The notes beneath the pieces were generated by a model that worked only from the letters and a program-made list of their open reading frames with translations, made no database searches and was not told the DNA's origin. The translations under genes were made by a program, and so were the position numbers. A DNA stretch of 64,000 nt from Streptomyces sp. (GTDB lineage Bacteria; Actinomycetota; Actinomycetes; Streptomycetales; Streptomycetaceae): assembly GCF_019510245.1 (NCBI RefSeq), contig NZ_JAEKKT010000124.1, positions 52,839 through 116,838 on the forward strand. The letters are read 5' to 3'. Of this stretch, positions 9,131 through 18,067 are shown in pieces; the first letter of the stretch is position 1, and every line of letters begins with the position of its first letter.

Positions 9131-9207
9131 GGGCGGCTCTCCTCGTACGGGTGGGTGCTCGCCTTCGACGCTAGGCATCGCGTCCGGTCGGCGGAAATGG
9201 CCGTTCA

Positions 9208-9222
9208 CGATGGCTGCCATCG
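9208..9222. promoter_or_regulatory. Palindrome in divergent catabolic promoter region
   Basis: CGATGG-CTG-CCATCG is a perfect inverted repeat with a 3-base centre. It lies in the 276-bp gap (9131-9406) between the two divergent catabolic operons. It is a candidate operator for the nearby LysR protein or another regulator. The rest of the gap shows no gene. Confidence 0.35.
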
Positions 9223-9406
9223 CCTGCGCACCCGTCCCCGCGTCCGTCGGTGCACGGCTGCGGCCTGCGTCGATGTGCGGCGGCGCTGCGGGGGAGCGCC
9301 ATCGCCGTCGGGGATGGATGACGTCCCCCTTGTCGATGCCTCGATCCGTTGACCCTGCACCTACCGCCGATCAGGCTCGATGCCACCCCGAACCGAGGAG
9401 CACACC

Positions 9407-9712
9407 GTGGTAGTCGAGCACGCCGAGCTGACCGTCGAGGAAGGCCGGGAAGCGGAATTCGAGGAGGTCTTCGGCACGGCCCGCGAGGTGCTCGCCGAGG
9501 CGGACGGGTTCCGCTGGGCGGAGTTGCTGCGCGGCGAGGAACGGCCGCGGACGTTTCTGCTGCTCGTCGGCTGGGAGTCGGTCGAGGCGCACGCGGCCGG
9601 GTTCCGGGAGTCGGAGCGGTTCGCGCGCTGGCGGGCCCTGGTCGGCCCGTTCTTCGCCGCCCCGCCGGCCGTCGAGCACTTCCACGAGCTGGGCCCCCGC
9701 TTCACCGGCTGA
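9407..9712 (+). CDS. Antibiotic biosynthesis monooxygenase (ABM)-domain protein
   Basis: The 101-residue protein has the dimeric alpha-beta barrel pattern: E-H-A-E-L-T-V, then a helix with G-R-E-A-E-F-E-E-V-F, F-L-L-L-V-G-W-E-S and a late F-x-H. GTG at 9407 has GAGGAG upstream; an ATG at 9380 is less well placed. ABM proteins can be cofactor-free quinone-forming oxygenases or small stabilising or isomerising proteins. It heads the rightward catabolic operon, 48 bp before the flavin monooxygenase. Confidence 0.75.
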   Translation: MVVEHAELTVEEGREAEFEEVFGTAREVLAEADGFRWAELLRGEERPRTFLLLVGWESVEAHAAGFRESERFARWRALVGPFFAAPPAVEHFHELGPRFTG

Positions 9713-9760
9713 ATGCCGCGGCCCCCACCACCTGTCCTTCTACCTTCGCAAGGATCGCCC

Positions 9761-10885
9761 ATGCCCGTGAACAAGGTGCTCGTCGTCGGTGGCGGCATCA
9801 CCGGAAGCGTGCTGTCTCTCGCCCTCGCCCAGCGCGGGGTCGAGGTGGAGCTCGTCGAGGTCTCGCCCCAGTGGTTCGGGGTGGGCCATGGCATCACCAT
9901 CCAGGGCAACGCGCTCAAGGCGCTGCGTTCGGTGGGCGTACTGGACCGGGTGCTGGCCCGGGCGGTGCCGTTCGACCTCATGCGGCTGCGCCGGGCGGAC
10001 GGCGGTCTGATCACCGAGCTGGAGACCCCGCACACCGGTGGCGCCGACCTGCCGTCCACGGCGGGCGCGCTCCGCTCCGACCTGCAGAACGCGCTGTGCG
10101 ACGCGGTGTACGCGCACGGCGTCACGGTCCGCCTGGGCCTGAGCGTGCGCGGCCTCGACCAGTCCGCCGGCCCTGTGGACGTGACGTTCACCGACGGCTC
10201 CGCCGGCCGCTACGACCTGGTGGTGGGCGCGGACGGCATCAACTCGGCGATGCGGGCGCTCATCGGGATCCCGGCGAGGCCGCGCCCCGTGGGCATGTCG
10301 ATCTTCCGGGTGGTGGCGCGGCGCCCCGCCGGGATGGACTGTGCCGAGGTGTACTACGGCGGTCCCCGCTACAAGGCGGGTTACAGCCCGATCTCCGACG
10401 ACCGGTGCTACGCCTACCTCCTCGACGAGAACCTGGACGCCTCCCTGATCGGCCCGCGTGCCTCGCTGGACCTGCTGCGCGAGCGCGGCGACGGGTACGG
10501 GGGCACCTGGGGGAGGATCCTCGCCGCGCTGCCGGACGACACGGCGGTGGACTACCGCTGGATCGAGGCGGTGCTGGTCGACGAGGACTGGCACCGGGGC
10601 CGGGCCGTGGTGATCGGCGACGCGGCGCACGCCTGCCCGCCGCTGATCGCGCAGGGTGCCGCGATGTGCATGGAGGACGCGGTGCTGCTGGCCGAGCTGG
10701 TCACCGCCGACGAGCCGGTGGACAGGGCCCTGGATCGGTTCATGGCCAGGCGGCTGCCCCGGGTCCGCATGGTGCTGGACAACTCCCTCCGGCTCGCCGA
10801 GTGGGAGATCCACCCGGACACCCCGGGCGCCGACCCGGCCCGGATCATGTCGGAGACCCTCGCTTCCCTGACGGTGGCCGCATGA
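9761..10885 (+). CDS. FAD-dependent aromatic-type monooxygenase
   Basis: The 374-residue group A flavoprotein hydroxylase has the dinucleotide motif GGGITG (residues 10-15) and GDAAHACPPLIAQGAA, the second FAD-binding segment, near residue 285. YDLVVGADG matches the DG motif. Such enzymes hydroxylate phenols or related rings with NAD(P)H and O2, preparing them for extradiol cleavage. AAGGA precedes the ATG at 9761. The stop overlaps the next start (ATGA). The substrate is not evident. Confidence 0.87.
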   Translation: MPVNKVLVVGGGITGSVLSLALAQRGVEVELVEVSPQWFGVGHGITIQGNALKALRSVGVLDRVLARAVPFDLMRLRRADGGLITELETPHTGGADLPSTAGALRSDLQNALCDAVYAHGVTVRLGLSVRGLDQSAGPVDVTFTDGSAGRYDLVVGADGINSAMRALIGIPARPRPVGMSIFRVVARRPAGMDCAEVYYGGPRYKAGYSPISDDRCYAYLLDENLDASLIGPRASLDLLRERGDGYGGTWGRILAALPDDTAVDYRWIEAVLVDEDWHRGRAVVIGDAAHACPPLIAQGAAMCMEDAVLLAELVTADEPVDRALDRFMARRLPRVRMVLDNSLRLAEWEIHPDTPGADPARIMSETLASLTVAA

Positions 10886-11886
10886 GCACGCCCGTCGTCG
10901 ACTTCCACGGGCATCTCGCGGTCCCCGGGGCCGACGCCCTGGTGACCGGCACCGCAGGCTTCGCGGCCGAGCTGGCCGCCGAGCAGCGCGCCCACTCCCC
11001 GGAGTCGCTGACCGCCAACCGGGCCCAACTCCGGCGCCTGGCGGCGAGGCTGACGGACGTGGACGCCCGGCTCGCCGACCTGGACGCGATGGGCGTCGAC
11101 CTCCAGGTGGTCGGCCCGATGCCCATGCACCACTACTGGGCCGGTCCCGGCCTCGCGGTGCGGCTGGCCCGTACCGTCAACGAGGCGGTGGCCGCGCACT
11201 GCGCCGCCGCGCCCGGCCGGCTGTACGGCCTCGGCACGGTACCGCTCCAGCACCCGGACCTCGCGGTCGCCCTGCTCGACAAGGCGGTCAACGAGCTGGG
11301 CCTGTACGGCATCAGCGTCTCCACCGGCGTCGAGGGCGGCGAACTGGCCGACCCCGCGCACGACGACGTCTGGCTGAAGGCCGAAGAGCTGGGCGCGGTC
11401 GTCTTCGTCCATCCCTGGGGCTGCTCGCTCGGCGAGCGGCTCGCCTCGAACTACCTCGGCAACACGGTCGGCCAGCCCGCCGAGACCACGGTCGCGCTCT
11501 CCCACCTGATCTTCACCGGGGTCCTGGACCGCTTCCCGCGCCTGAAGCTGGTGGCCGCGCACGGCGGCGGCTACCTGCCGACGTACATCGGCCGCTCCGA
11601 CCACGCCTGGCGGGTGCGGCCGGACGCGCGCGGCTGCGCCGAGCCGCCCAGCGCCTATCTGCGCCGGATGTGGTTCGACGCCCTGGTCTACACGCCCCGC
11701 GCCCTGCGCCATCTGGTCGAGGAGGTGGGCGCGGACCGGGTGGTGCTCGGCACCGACCACCCCTTCGACATGGGCGTGACCGACCCGGTGGCCCGCCTGG
11801 ACGCGGCCGGCCTCGACCGGGCCGCGCGGGACGCGATCGCCGGGGGCAACGCGCTTGATCTGCTGCTGAAAGGAGACACCCGATGA
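10882..11886 (+). CDS. ACMSD-like amidohydrolase (decarboxylase family)
   Basis: The 334-residue TIM-barrel amidohydrolase has an H-x-H pair (DFHGHL, His9 and His11), V-H-P-W-G, A-A-H-G-G-G and T-D-H-P-F-D-M-G. These match the metal site of aminocarboxymuconate-semialdehyde decarboxylase and of the benzoate or resorcylate decarboxylases. It probably removes a carboxyl group non-oxidatively from a ring or ring-fission product. It overlaps both neighbours by ATGA, so it is translated with the monooxygenase and the cyclase. Confidence 0.85.
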   Translation: MSTPVVDFHGHLAVPGADALVTGTAGFAAELAAEQRAHSPESLTANRAQLRRLAARLTDVDARLADLDAMGVDLQVVGPMPMHHYWAGPGLAVRLARTVNEAVAAHCAAAPGRLYGLGTVPLQHPDLAVALLDKAVNELGLYGISVSTGVEGGELADPAHDDVWLKAEELGAVVFVHPWGCSLGERLASNYLGNTVGQPAETTVALSHLIFTGVLDRFPRLKLVAAHGGGYLPTYIGRSDHAWRVRPDARGCAEPPSAYLRRMWFDALVYTPRALRHLVEEVGADRVVLGTDHPFDMGVTDPVARLDAAGLDRAARDAIAGGNALDLLLKGDTR

Positions 11887-12650
11887 CCCTGGGGCCCGTC
11901 GAGGAAGAGCTGGCCAAGGCCCGCGCCGCCTACCGCAACCGGGGCCGCTGGGGCGAGGACGACGCGCTGGGCACGCTCAACTTCGCCGACGACGCGATCC
12001 GCGCGCACGCCGCGAGTCTGGTCCGGCGCGGCCGCTCGTTCTCGCTGGCCCGAGGACTCGACGAGTCCGGCCCCCAGGCCGGAACACGATGGCACGGGCT
12101 GACCGGCGCCGGCCACCTGCGCGGTGCCTGCACCGGCCGCGGGGTGCTGCTCGACGTCGGCCGGGCGGTCGGCGACGGGCGGGGTGAGCTCCCCGACGGT
12201 TTCCCGATCCTGGAGGAGCACCTGCGGGACACCGTCGAGGCGCAGGGTGCCACCTCCAGTGTCCGCCGGGGTGACATCGTCCTCGTCCGCACCGGGCAGC
12301 TGGGCCGGGTACGGCGGCTCGGCACCTGGGGCGCGTACGGCGCCGGGGACGCGCCCGGGCTGTCCTTCACCACCCTCGGCTGGCTGCACCGCACGGAGAT
12401 CGCGGCCGTCGCCACCGACACATGGGGCGTCGAAGTACGGCCGTACGAATTCGCCGAGCCCGTGCCGTCGCCGCCCCTGCACCGGATCGCGGTCTCCCAC
12501 ATGGGCCTGCCGCTGGGCGAGACGTGGGACCTGGAGGCCCTCGCGGCCGACTGCGCCGCCGACGGTGTCTTCGAGTTCCTGCTGGTCGCGGCACCCTTGC
12601 CGGTGACCGGCGCGGCCGGTGCCCCCGTCAACCCCATCGCCGTCAAGTGA
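11883..12650 (+). CDS. Cyclase-family protein, apparently shortened
   Basis: The 255-residue protein resembles the kynurenine formamidase/cyclase family. It has the N-terminal G-E-D-D-A-L-G-T-L-N-F motif, then GRGVLLDVGR, GDIVLVRTGQ and a C-terminal E-F-L-L-V-A-A-P-L-P. Members of this long subfamily usually have roughly 310-330 residues, with a metal-binding Gln-Trp-Asp/His segment and a D-G-x-x-Y-N-G loop between the N-terminal motif and GRGVLLD. Here that stretch is reduced to about 20 residues (67-87), with GTRWHGLTGAGH as a possible remnant. It may be inactive or altered. Family lengths are from memory. Confidence 0.72.
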   Translation: MTLGPVEEELAKARAAYRNRGRWGEDDALGTLNFADDAIRAHAASLVRRGRSFSLARGLDESGPQAGTRWHGLTGAGHLRGACTGRGVLLDVGRAVGDGRGELPDGFPILEEHLRDTVEAQGATSSVRRGDIVLVRTGQLGRVRRLGTWGAYGAGDAPGLSFTTLGWLHRTEIAAVATDTWGVEVRPYEFAEPVPSPPLHRIAVSHMGLPLGETWDLEALAADCAADGVFEFLLVAAPLPVTGAAGAPVNPIAVK

Positions 12651-12658
12651 GCCGCCCC

Positions 12659-14065
12659 ATGCCTGCAGTCGATCGGGGGACGACCCCCGAACCCCCGTAC
12701 CAGAACCGCTTCTCCGGCACCCTCCACCTCCCCGGCGACGAGGACTTCGAGGAGGCCGTGTACGGCAGGGTCTTCAACGCCCGCCGTCCCGCCGACCGCA
12801 CTCCCGCCGCCGTCCTCAGGGCGGTCACCGAACAGGATGTCGTCGAAGGCGTACGGCTCGCCCTGGAGCGGGGCTGGCAGGTCGCGGTCCGCTCCGGTGG
12901 GCACAGCTGGGCCGCCTGGTCGGTGCGCCGGGACGCGCTGCTGATCGACCTCGGCGGCTGTCGCGAGATGGCGTACGACGAGACGACCGGGATCGTGACG
13001 GCCACCCCCAGCGTCAAGGGCGGCGACGAACTCAACCCGTATCTGGCCGGGTTCGGGCGCTTCTTCAACGGCGGGCACTGTCCGTCCGTCGGCATCGGCG
13101 GCTTCCTGCTCCAGGGCGGCCAGGGCTGGAACGCGCGCGGCTGGGGCTGGGCGGCCGAGAACATCGTGGCGATCGACGTCGTCACGGCCGACGGCGAGCT
13201 GGTCCGGGCCGAAGAGAGCGAGAACAGCGACCTGTTCTGGGCGGCGCGCGGCGCGGGCCCCGGCTTCTTCGGCGTCGTCACCCGCTTCCACCTGCGCACC
13301 CGCCCGCTGCCCGGGCATCTCGCGCACACCGTGCACGCCTATCCGCTCGACCTCTTCGACGAGGTCATGACCTGGCTGCACGACATCCACCACACGGTCT
13401 CCGACCTCGTCGAGATCGTGGCCCTCACCCAGACCCCGCCCGACCTCGACGGACCGGTGCTGCTGGTCACGGGTGTCTCGATGACGGACAGCCCGGCGGA
13501 GGCGGCCGAGGCGCTCGCGCCGCTGCACGCCAATCCGTACGCGGACCGGGCGCTGTTCCGCATCGAGGCGCAACTCACCACCATCACCGAGCAGTTGACC
13601 GGCCAACGGACCGCCAACCCCGAGGGCCACCGCTATCTCGTGGACAACGCGTGGCTGACCGGCAGCGCCGAGGACGTCGTCCCGGCGATCCGCAAGGCGT
13701 TCACCGAGCACCCGACCCGGCAGACCTTCACCATCTGGCTCTCCATGGCACCGCTGCGCCGCCTCCCGGACATGGCCTTCTCGTTGCAGTCGGAGATCTA
13801 CTGCGCGAGCTATGTCGTGTACGACGACCCCGGCCGGGACGCGGAGCTGCGCGGCTGGCTGGACGGGGCGATGGCGGCGATGCAGCCGGTGACCGCGGGC
13901 CAGTACCTCGGCGACTCCGACTTCACCGTGCGGCAGCTGAGGTTCATGGGTGACGAGCAGTGGCGGCGGCTGAACGCGATCCGGGCCGTCCGTGACCCCG
14001 AGGGCGTGTTCGCCGGCCATCTGAGCGCCGGGACCGTCACCAACACCAACCACTGGGAGAGTTGA
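12659..14065 (+). CDS. FAD-linked oxidase, berberine-bridge-enzyme type
   Basis: The 468-residue protein has a PCMH-type FAD domain in the N-terminal half and a BBE C-terminal motif (late N-T-N-H-W). His82 (RSGGHSW) and Cys141 (NGGHCPSVGIGG) match the two residues that covalently attach FAD in bicovalent members. It has no signal peptide. Such enzymes oxidise alcohols, sugars or C-H bonds with O2, producing H2O2. It begins 8 bp after the cyclase stop and ends 6 bp before the second FAH gene, so it belongs to the rightward catabolic operon. The ribosome binding site is weak. Confidence 0.87.
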   Translation: MPAVDRGTTPEPPYQNRFSGTLHLPGDEDFEEAVYGRVFNARRPADRTPAAVLRAVTEQDVVEGVRLALERGWQVAVRSGGHSWAAWSVRRDALLIDLGGCREMAYDETTGIVTATPSVKGGDELNPYLAGFGRFFNGGHCPSVGIGGFLLQGGQGWNARGWGWAAENIVAIDVVTADGELVRAEESENSDLFWAARGAGPGFFGVVTRFHLRTRPLPGHLAHTVHAYPLDLFDEVMTWLHDIHHTVSDLVEIVALTQTPPDLDGPVLLVTGVSMTDSPAEAAEALAPLHANPYADRALFRIEAQLTTITEQLTGQRTANPEGHRYLVDNAWLTGSAEDVVPAIRKAFTEHPTRQTFTIWLSMAPLRRLPDMAFSLQSEIYCASYVVYDDPGRDAELRGWLDGAMAAMQPVTAGQYLGDSDFTVRQLRFMGDEQWRRLNAIRAVRDPEGVFAGHLSAGTVTNTNHWES

Positions 14066-14071
14066 GCAGCG

Positions 14072-15028
14072 ATGCGTTTCGCGACATACGAGCACGAGGG
14101 CGAGGAGCGCGCCGGTGTGGTGCGGGACGGAGTGATCCACCCGCTGCCCGACGGGGTGAGCGTCCTGACCCTGGTCGAGGCGGGCGTGCTGTCCGCGGCC
14201 GGCGCCGAAGCCCTGGACGCACCGGGTGGGCCGACGGTGGACCAGGTGCGGTTGCTGTCGCCGCTGAAGCCGCCGTCCATCCGCGACTTCGTCGGGTTCG
14301 AGGCGCACATCGAGGGCGTGTCGAAGTCGCTGGACGGCCTGGAGCACGTCCCGGAGGAGTGGTACCGGGCGCCGAACTTCTACTTCACCAACCCGCACGC
14401 CGCCTACGGTGCCCGCGACGACGTGCCGGTCCCGGCAGGCTGCTCGGTGCTGGACTTCGAACTGGAGGTCGGGGCGGTGATCGGCAGCAGCGGCCGGGAC
14501 CTCACCCCCGAGCAGGCGAAGGACCACATCGTCGGCTACCTGGTCTTCAACGACTGGTCGGCCCGCGATCTGCAGAAACCGGAGAAGAGCCTCGGCCTGG
14601 GCTTCTCCAAGGGCAAGGACTTCGCCAACACGCTCGGCCCCTGCCTGGTCACCGCCGACGAGGTGGAGGACCGGCGCGACGCGGACGGGTTCCTGGACCT
14701 GGAGATGACGATCACCCTGAACGGGGAGCTGATCGGCCGGGACACCCTCGCCAACGCCTCCTGGACCTTCGAGGAGATGATCGCCTACGCCAGCCGGGAC
14801 GCCTGGGTGCGCCCCGGTGACATCCTCGGCTCGGGCACCTGCGGCTGGGGCTCGCTGGCGGAGTTCTGGGGCCGGGCCGGGCACCGCACGCCGCCCCCGT
14901 TGCGCCCCGGCGACGAGGTGACGCTGACCGTCGAGGGCCTGGGCACGGTGTCCAACCGGATCGTGCCCGGGCGGGCGGACGCGTACCTTCCGCGGGCCCG
15001 CAAGAGGGGCCGCACTCCGCGCCCGTAG
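14072..15028 (+). CDS. Fumarylacetoacetate hydrolase-family protein (second copy)
   Basis: The 318-residue protein shows the whole FAH pattern: a short N-terminal domain, F-E-A-H at about 74, N-F-Y-F-T-N-P, S-V-L-D-F-E-L-E-V-G (metal-binding acids), F-N-D-W-S-A-R-D-L and G-D-I-L-G-S-G-T-C-G-W-G. The GSGTC(G) box resembles fumarylacetoacetase and acylpyruvase relatives more than the first copy at 8165-9130 does. It is probably a C-C hydrolase for a dioxo acid, and is the last gene of the rightward operon. Confidence 0.88.
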   Translation: MRFATYEHEGEERAGVVRDGVIHPLPDGVSVLTLVEAGVLSAAGAEALDAPGGPTVDQVRLLSPLKPPSIRDFVGFEAHIEGVSKSLDGLEHVPEEWYRAPNFYFTNPHAAYGARDDVPVPAGCSVLDFELEVGAVIGSSGRDLTPEQAKDHIVGYLVFNDWSARDLQKPEKSLGLGFSKGKDFANTLGPCLVTADEVEDRRDADGFLDLEMTITLNGELIGRDTLANASWTFEEMIAYASRDAWVRPGDILGSGTCGWGSLAEFWGRAGHRTPPPLRPGDEVTLTVEGLGTVSNRIVPGRADAYLPRARKRGRTPRP

Positions 15029-15212
15029 CACCCGGAGCTGTGCGGGGCCTGTGGTGCGCGCACGCCCCCCACCTGGGGGTATCCGGGGCCGGGATGGCTG
15101 GCATCGCATCTTCCTGAGAGTCGCCCCGGCCCCCTTCCTCGACGGCCGTCCGCTGGTTAACCTCGCGTTTCACCGAAGCTTCAAGGACGTGGCCGGCCGG
15201 AAGGGGACACTC

Positions 15213-16196
15213 GTGGGTCTCGGAGCGATCGATCTCAATCTTCTGGTGGCACTGGAAGCGCTCCTGGAGGAGAAGAACGTCACCCACGCCGGGGTACGGC
15301 TGTCCACCAGCCAGTCCGCGATGAGCGGCTCGCTGGCCCGGCTGCGCCGGCACTTCAACGACGAGCTGCTGATCCGGGTGGGCCGCGAGTACGAGCTGAC
15401 GCCACTCGCGGAGCGGCTGCTGCCGGTCGTCCAGGGCTCGCTGCAGAAGGCCGAGGAGGCGCTGTCGCTGACCCGGCACTTCGATCCGGCCCGCAGCCGC
15501 CAGCGATTCTCCGTGGTCATGTCGGACTACGTGATGACGGTGTTCGTGGAGCCGCTGCTGCGGGTCATCGCCGCCGAGGCGCCGGGCGTGCGGATCGACT
15601 TCCACCCGATCGTGGACGGGCAGCTGGAGACGGAGACGCACCTTCGCTGCCACGACCTGATGATCGTGCCGCTCGGCTACCAGCTTCCCGGGGTCAGCGA
15701 GGCCGTGATGCACGACCGGTTCGTGTGCATCGTCGACCCGGGCAACCCGCGCCTGGTGGACGGCCGGCTCACCCTCCGCGACCTCGCCGAGATGCCGCAC
15801 GCGGCCTGCGCCATCGGCAAGAGCCACACACCCGCCGAGCGCCAGCTGGAGACCCTCGGGATCATCCCGAAGGTGCAGGTCAGCACGCCCGGCTTCAGTG
15901 TGCTGCCGTTCCTGGTGAGCGGTACGGACCTGGTGGCCATGGTCCCGGAGCGGCTGGCCCGCCGCTACGAGGGCTTCGCGCGCTGTGCGGTCGTACCGGC
16001 GCCGTTCCCGGACGTGCCGCTGGTGGAGGCCATGTACTGGCACCACAACCGGCACGCGGACCCGGCGCACCGGTGGCTGCGGGAGACGGTCCGCAGGGTC
16101 GGGACGGCGCTGGGCGAGGAGGCGCCGCCGGAGATCGCCGAGGCGGATGCCACCCATCCCGAGAGCGCGTTTCCGGAGCTGTCCGCGGCTTCCTAG
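15213..16196 (+). CDS. LysR-family transcriptional regulator
   Basis: The 327-residue protein has an N-terminal winged helix (LVALEALLEEKNVTHAGVRL, with S-T-S-Q-S-A-M-S as recognition helix) and a NodD/LeuO-like periplasmic-binding-type effector domain. GTG at 15213 with AAGGGGA upstream is the natural start; the upstream extension is out of family register. It lies just beyond the rightward catabolic operon and is the best candidate to control the island in response to a pathway compound. Its binding site was not identified with confidence. Confidence 0.88.
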   Translation: MGLGAIDLNLLVALEALLEEKNVTHAGVRLSTSQSAMSGSLARLRRHFNDELLIRVGREYELTPLAERLLPVVQGSLQKAEEALSLTRHFDPARSRQRFSVVMSDYVMTVFVEPLLRVIAAEAPGVRIDFHPIVDGQLETETHLRCHDLMIVPLGYQLPGVSEAVMHDRFVCIVDPGNPRLVDGRLTLRDLAEMPHAACAIGKSHTPAERQLETLGIIPKVQVSTPGFSVLPFLVSGTDLVAMVPERLARRYEGFARCAVVPAPFPDVPLVEAMYWHHNRHADPAHRWLRETVRRVGTALGEEAPPEIAEADATHPESAFPELSAAS

Positions 16197-16240
16197 CGTG
16201 GACGGGAGGACATCTCCGCACGCCCCTGGGAGGAAACACC

Positions 16241-17035
16241 GTGGAAGCCGTGAGCCGCACGCGCCTGGCGGGCCGTACCGTCGTCGTCACCGGAGCCGCA
16301 CAGGGCCAGGGGGCCGCGGAGGCGGCCGCGGCCGCCCGGGAGGGCGCGACGGTGATCGTGAGCGACGTGCTGGACGAGGTCGGCGAGAAGCTCGCCGTGT
16401 CGCTGCGCGCCGACGGCCTCGACGTCCGGTACGTCCACCTGGACGTGACCTCGCCGGACGACTGGGCGGCCCTGGCGGCCTCCCTGGACGTGGTGCACGG
16501 CCTGGTGAACAACGCGGGCATCCCGATGCGGGCCCGGCTCGGCCAGGTGGAGCTCGCCGACTGGAACCGGGCGTTCGCCGTGAACACCACCGGCGCCCTG
16601 CTCGGCATCCAGGCCCTGGCCCCGCTGATGCCGGCCGGTTCCTCGATCGTGAACGTCGGTTCGGTCGCGGGGCTCACCGCGCACCACGCGGTGGCGTACA
16701 CGGCGAGCAAGTGGGCGCTGCGGGGCCTTTCCAAGGTGGCGGCCCTGGAGCTGGCCCCGCGCGGCATCCGGACGAACATCGTCCACCCCGGGTACATCGA
16801 GACCCCGCTGATGGCCACCGCCAACCCGGTGTTCGTCGCCGCCCACCTCGCCATGACGCCCCAGGGCCGTCCGGGCACGGTCGACGAGGTGGCGCCGCTG
16901 GTCGTCTATCTCCTCTCCGACGAGGCCTCGTACGTCAACGGCGCGGAGATCACCGTCGACGGCGGTTACGCGGCGCACGGCCCGGTGAAGGCGATCACCG
17001 ACGCCCTCGACCAGGACCGGGCCGTCAGTCCTTGA
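16241..17035 (+). CDS. Short-chain dehydrogenase/reductase
   Basis: The 264-residue classical SDR has TGAAQGQG, V-N-N-A-G-I, catalytic Ser in NVGSVAG, YTASK, and the P-G-Y-I-E-T-P-L loop typical of 3-oxoacyl or alcohol dehydrogenase relatives. GGGAGG lies 7 bases before the GTG at 16241. It follows the LysR gene by 44 bp and may be the last member of the catabolic island. It overlaps the convergent membrane protein gene by 11 bp. Confidence 0.88.
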   Translation: MEAVSRTRLAGRTVVVTGAAQGQGAAEAAAAAREGATVIVSDVLDEVGEKLAVSLRADGLDVRYVHLDVTSPDDWAALAASLDVVHGLVNNAGIPMRARLGQVELADWNRAFAVNTTGALLGIQALAPLMPAGSSIVNVGSVAGLTAHHAVAYTASKWALRGLSKVAALELAPRGIRTNIVHPGYIETPLMATANPVFVAAHLAMTPQGRPGTVDEVAPLVVYLLSDEASYVNGAEITVDGGYAAHGPVKAITDALDQDRAVSP

Positions 17036-17948
17036 GCTGCTCCAGCGTGGACTTGGTGTCGGTCTTCAGCCAGCCGGTCACGTCGTCGAGGGACGGCGGG
17101 TCGGTGTCGCTGTCGTACGAGGAGAAGTACGCGCTGTAGTACATGGTGAACGTCATCCAGCCGTCCCGCACCGCCAGCGTGGCGTACCGCGAGCCGCTGG
17201 TGGTCGAGCCGTTGCTGGTGTCCTGGGTGACCAGGTAGGCCTCCTCGCCGATGCCCTGGACCGGCGTCACGTCGTAGTCGCTGTGGCTGTCGCCGTAGTT
17301 CTTCCAGGTGGCCGTGAACTCCGGTGCCGGGTCGGTCTTCTTGTGCAGGTCGACCTCCAGGGAGAGGTAGGCGTCCCCATAGCTCGAACTGGTCTTCTTG
17401 AGACTGAGACTGCAGTAGCTCTGGTCCAGCGCGGGGTCCTTCATCACGTTCTTCGTCGGGGCCGAGTCGTCCACGGGGTACTCGTCCTTGAACGACGAGT
17501 AGTCCGCGCTGGAGCAGAGGTTCGCGGGTGCCCGGTAGCCGCGCAGGTCCGCACTGCTCCCGAAGCCTCCGGTCAGGAAGAGACCGCCCGCCCAGGCCGC
17601 AGAGGCGACCACCGCGCCCACGACGGCCCACAGCACGGCTCTCCCGGCCGCGTTACCGCCGCTCGCGGGCGGCGCGGCCGGCGGCGGGTAGCCGTAACCG
17701 GGTTGTGTGGCATAGGGGTTGGCCTGCTGCGGCGCGGGCTGGCCGACGACGGCGGGCTGGGCGTAGGGGTTCTGCGCAGGCGGCGACTGCGGGTTCGGGT
17801 ACGGGTACGCGGTCGGCTGGGGCTGTGGGGGCCCCGGCGGTGCCGCCGGGGGCTGGTCCGGCTGCGGCGGGGGCGGCGAGGACTGCTGCGGGGCCGACGA
17901 CGACGGCGGCTGCGAGGAGGACGGCGGCTCCTGCGGTGGCGTGGACAT
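17025..17948 (-). CDS. Pro-rich single-pass membrane protein with extracellular domain
   Basis: The 307-residue protein has about 95 residues rich in Pro, Gln, Ser and Tyr, one membrane helix (AVLWAVVGAVVASAAWAGGL), and an outside domain of about 185 residues with two cysteines (L-C-S-S-A and S-Y-C-S-L) that could form a disulphide. The ATG at 17948 is preferred over one 18 bp earlier. TATCTT ends 6 bases before it, as expected for a leaderless Streptomyces transcript. No family was recognised; related Pro-rich anchored proteins are common in actinobacteria. It overlaps the SDR gene by 11 bp. Confidence 0.75.
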   Translation of the reverse strand: MSTPPQEPPSSSQPPSSSAPQQSSPPPPQPDQPPAAPPGPPQPQPTAYPYPNPQSPPAQNPYAQPAVVGQPAPQQANPYATQPGYGYPPPAAPPASGGNAAGRAVLWAVVGAVVASAAWAGGLFLTGGFGSSADLRGYRAPANLCSSADYSSFKDEYPVDDSAPTKNVMKDPALDQSYCSLSLKKTSSSYGDAYLSLEVDLHKKTDPAPEFTATWKNYGDSHSDYDVTPVQGIGEEAYLVTQDTSNGSTTSGSRYATLAVRDGWMTFTMYYSAYFSSYDSDTDPPSLDDVTGWLKTDTKSTLEQLKD

Positions 17949-18067
17949 GTCGTGAAGATACGGCATAACCGGACGTCAAGTACCCGTCAGCACCGGGATC
18001 GTTATGGTCCGGGCCCAACCGTTACCGGCCAAGCCCCGCTTCTTACCGGCCAGTTGGGCAAGGACGC

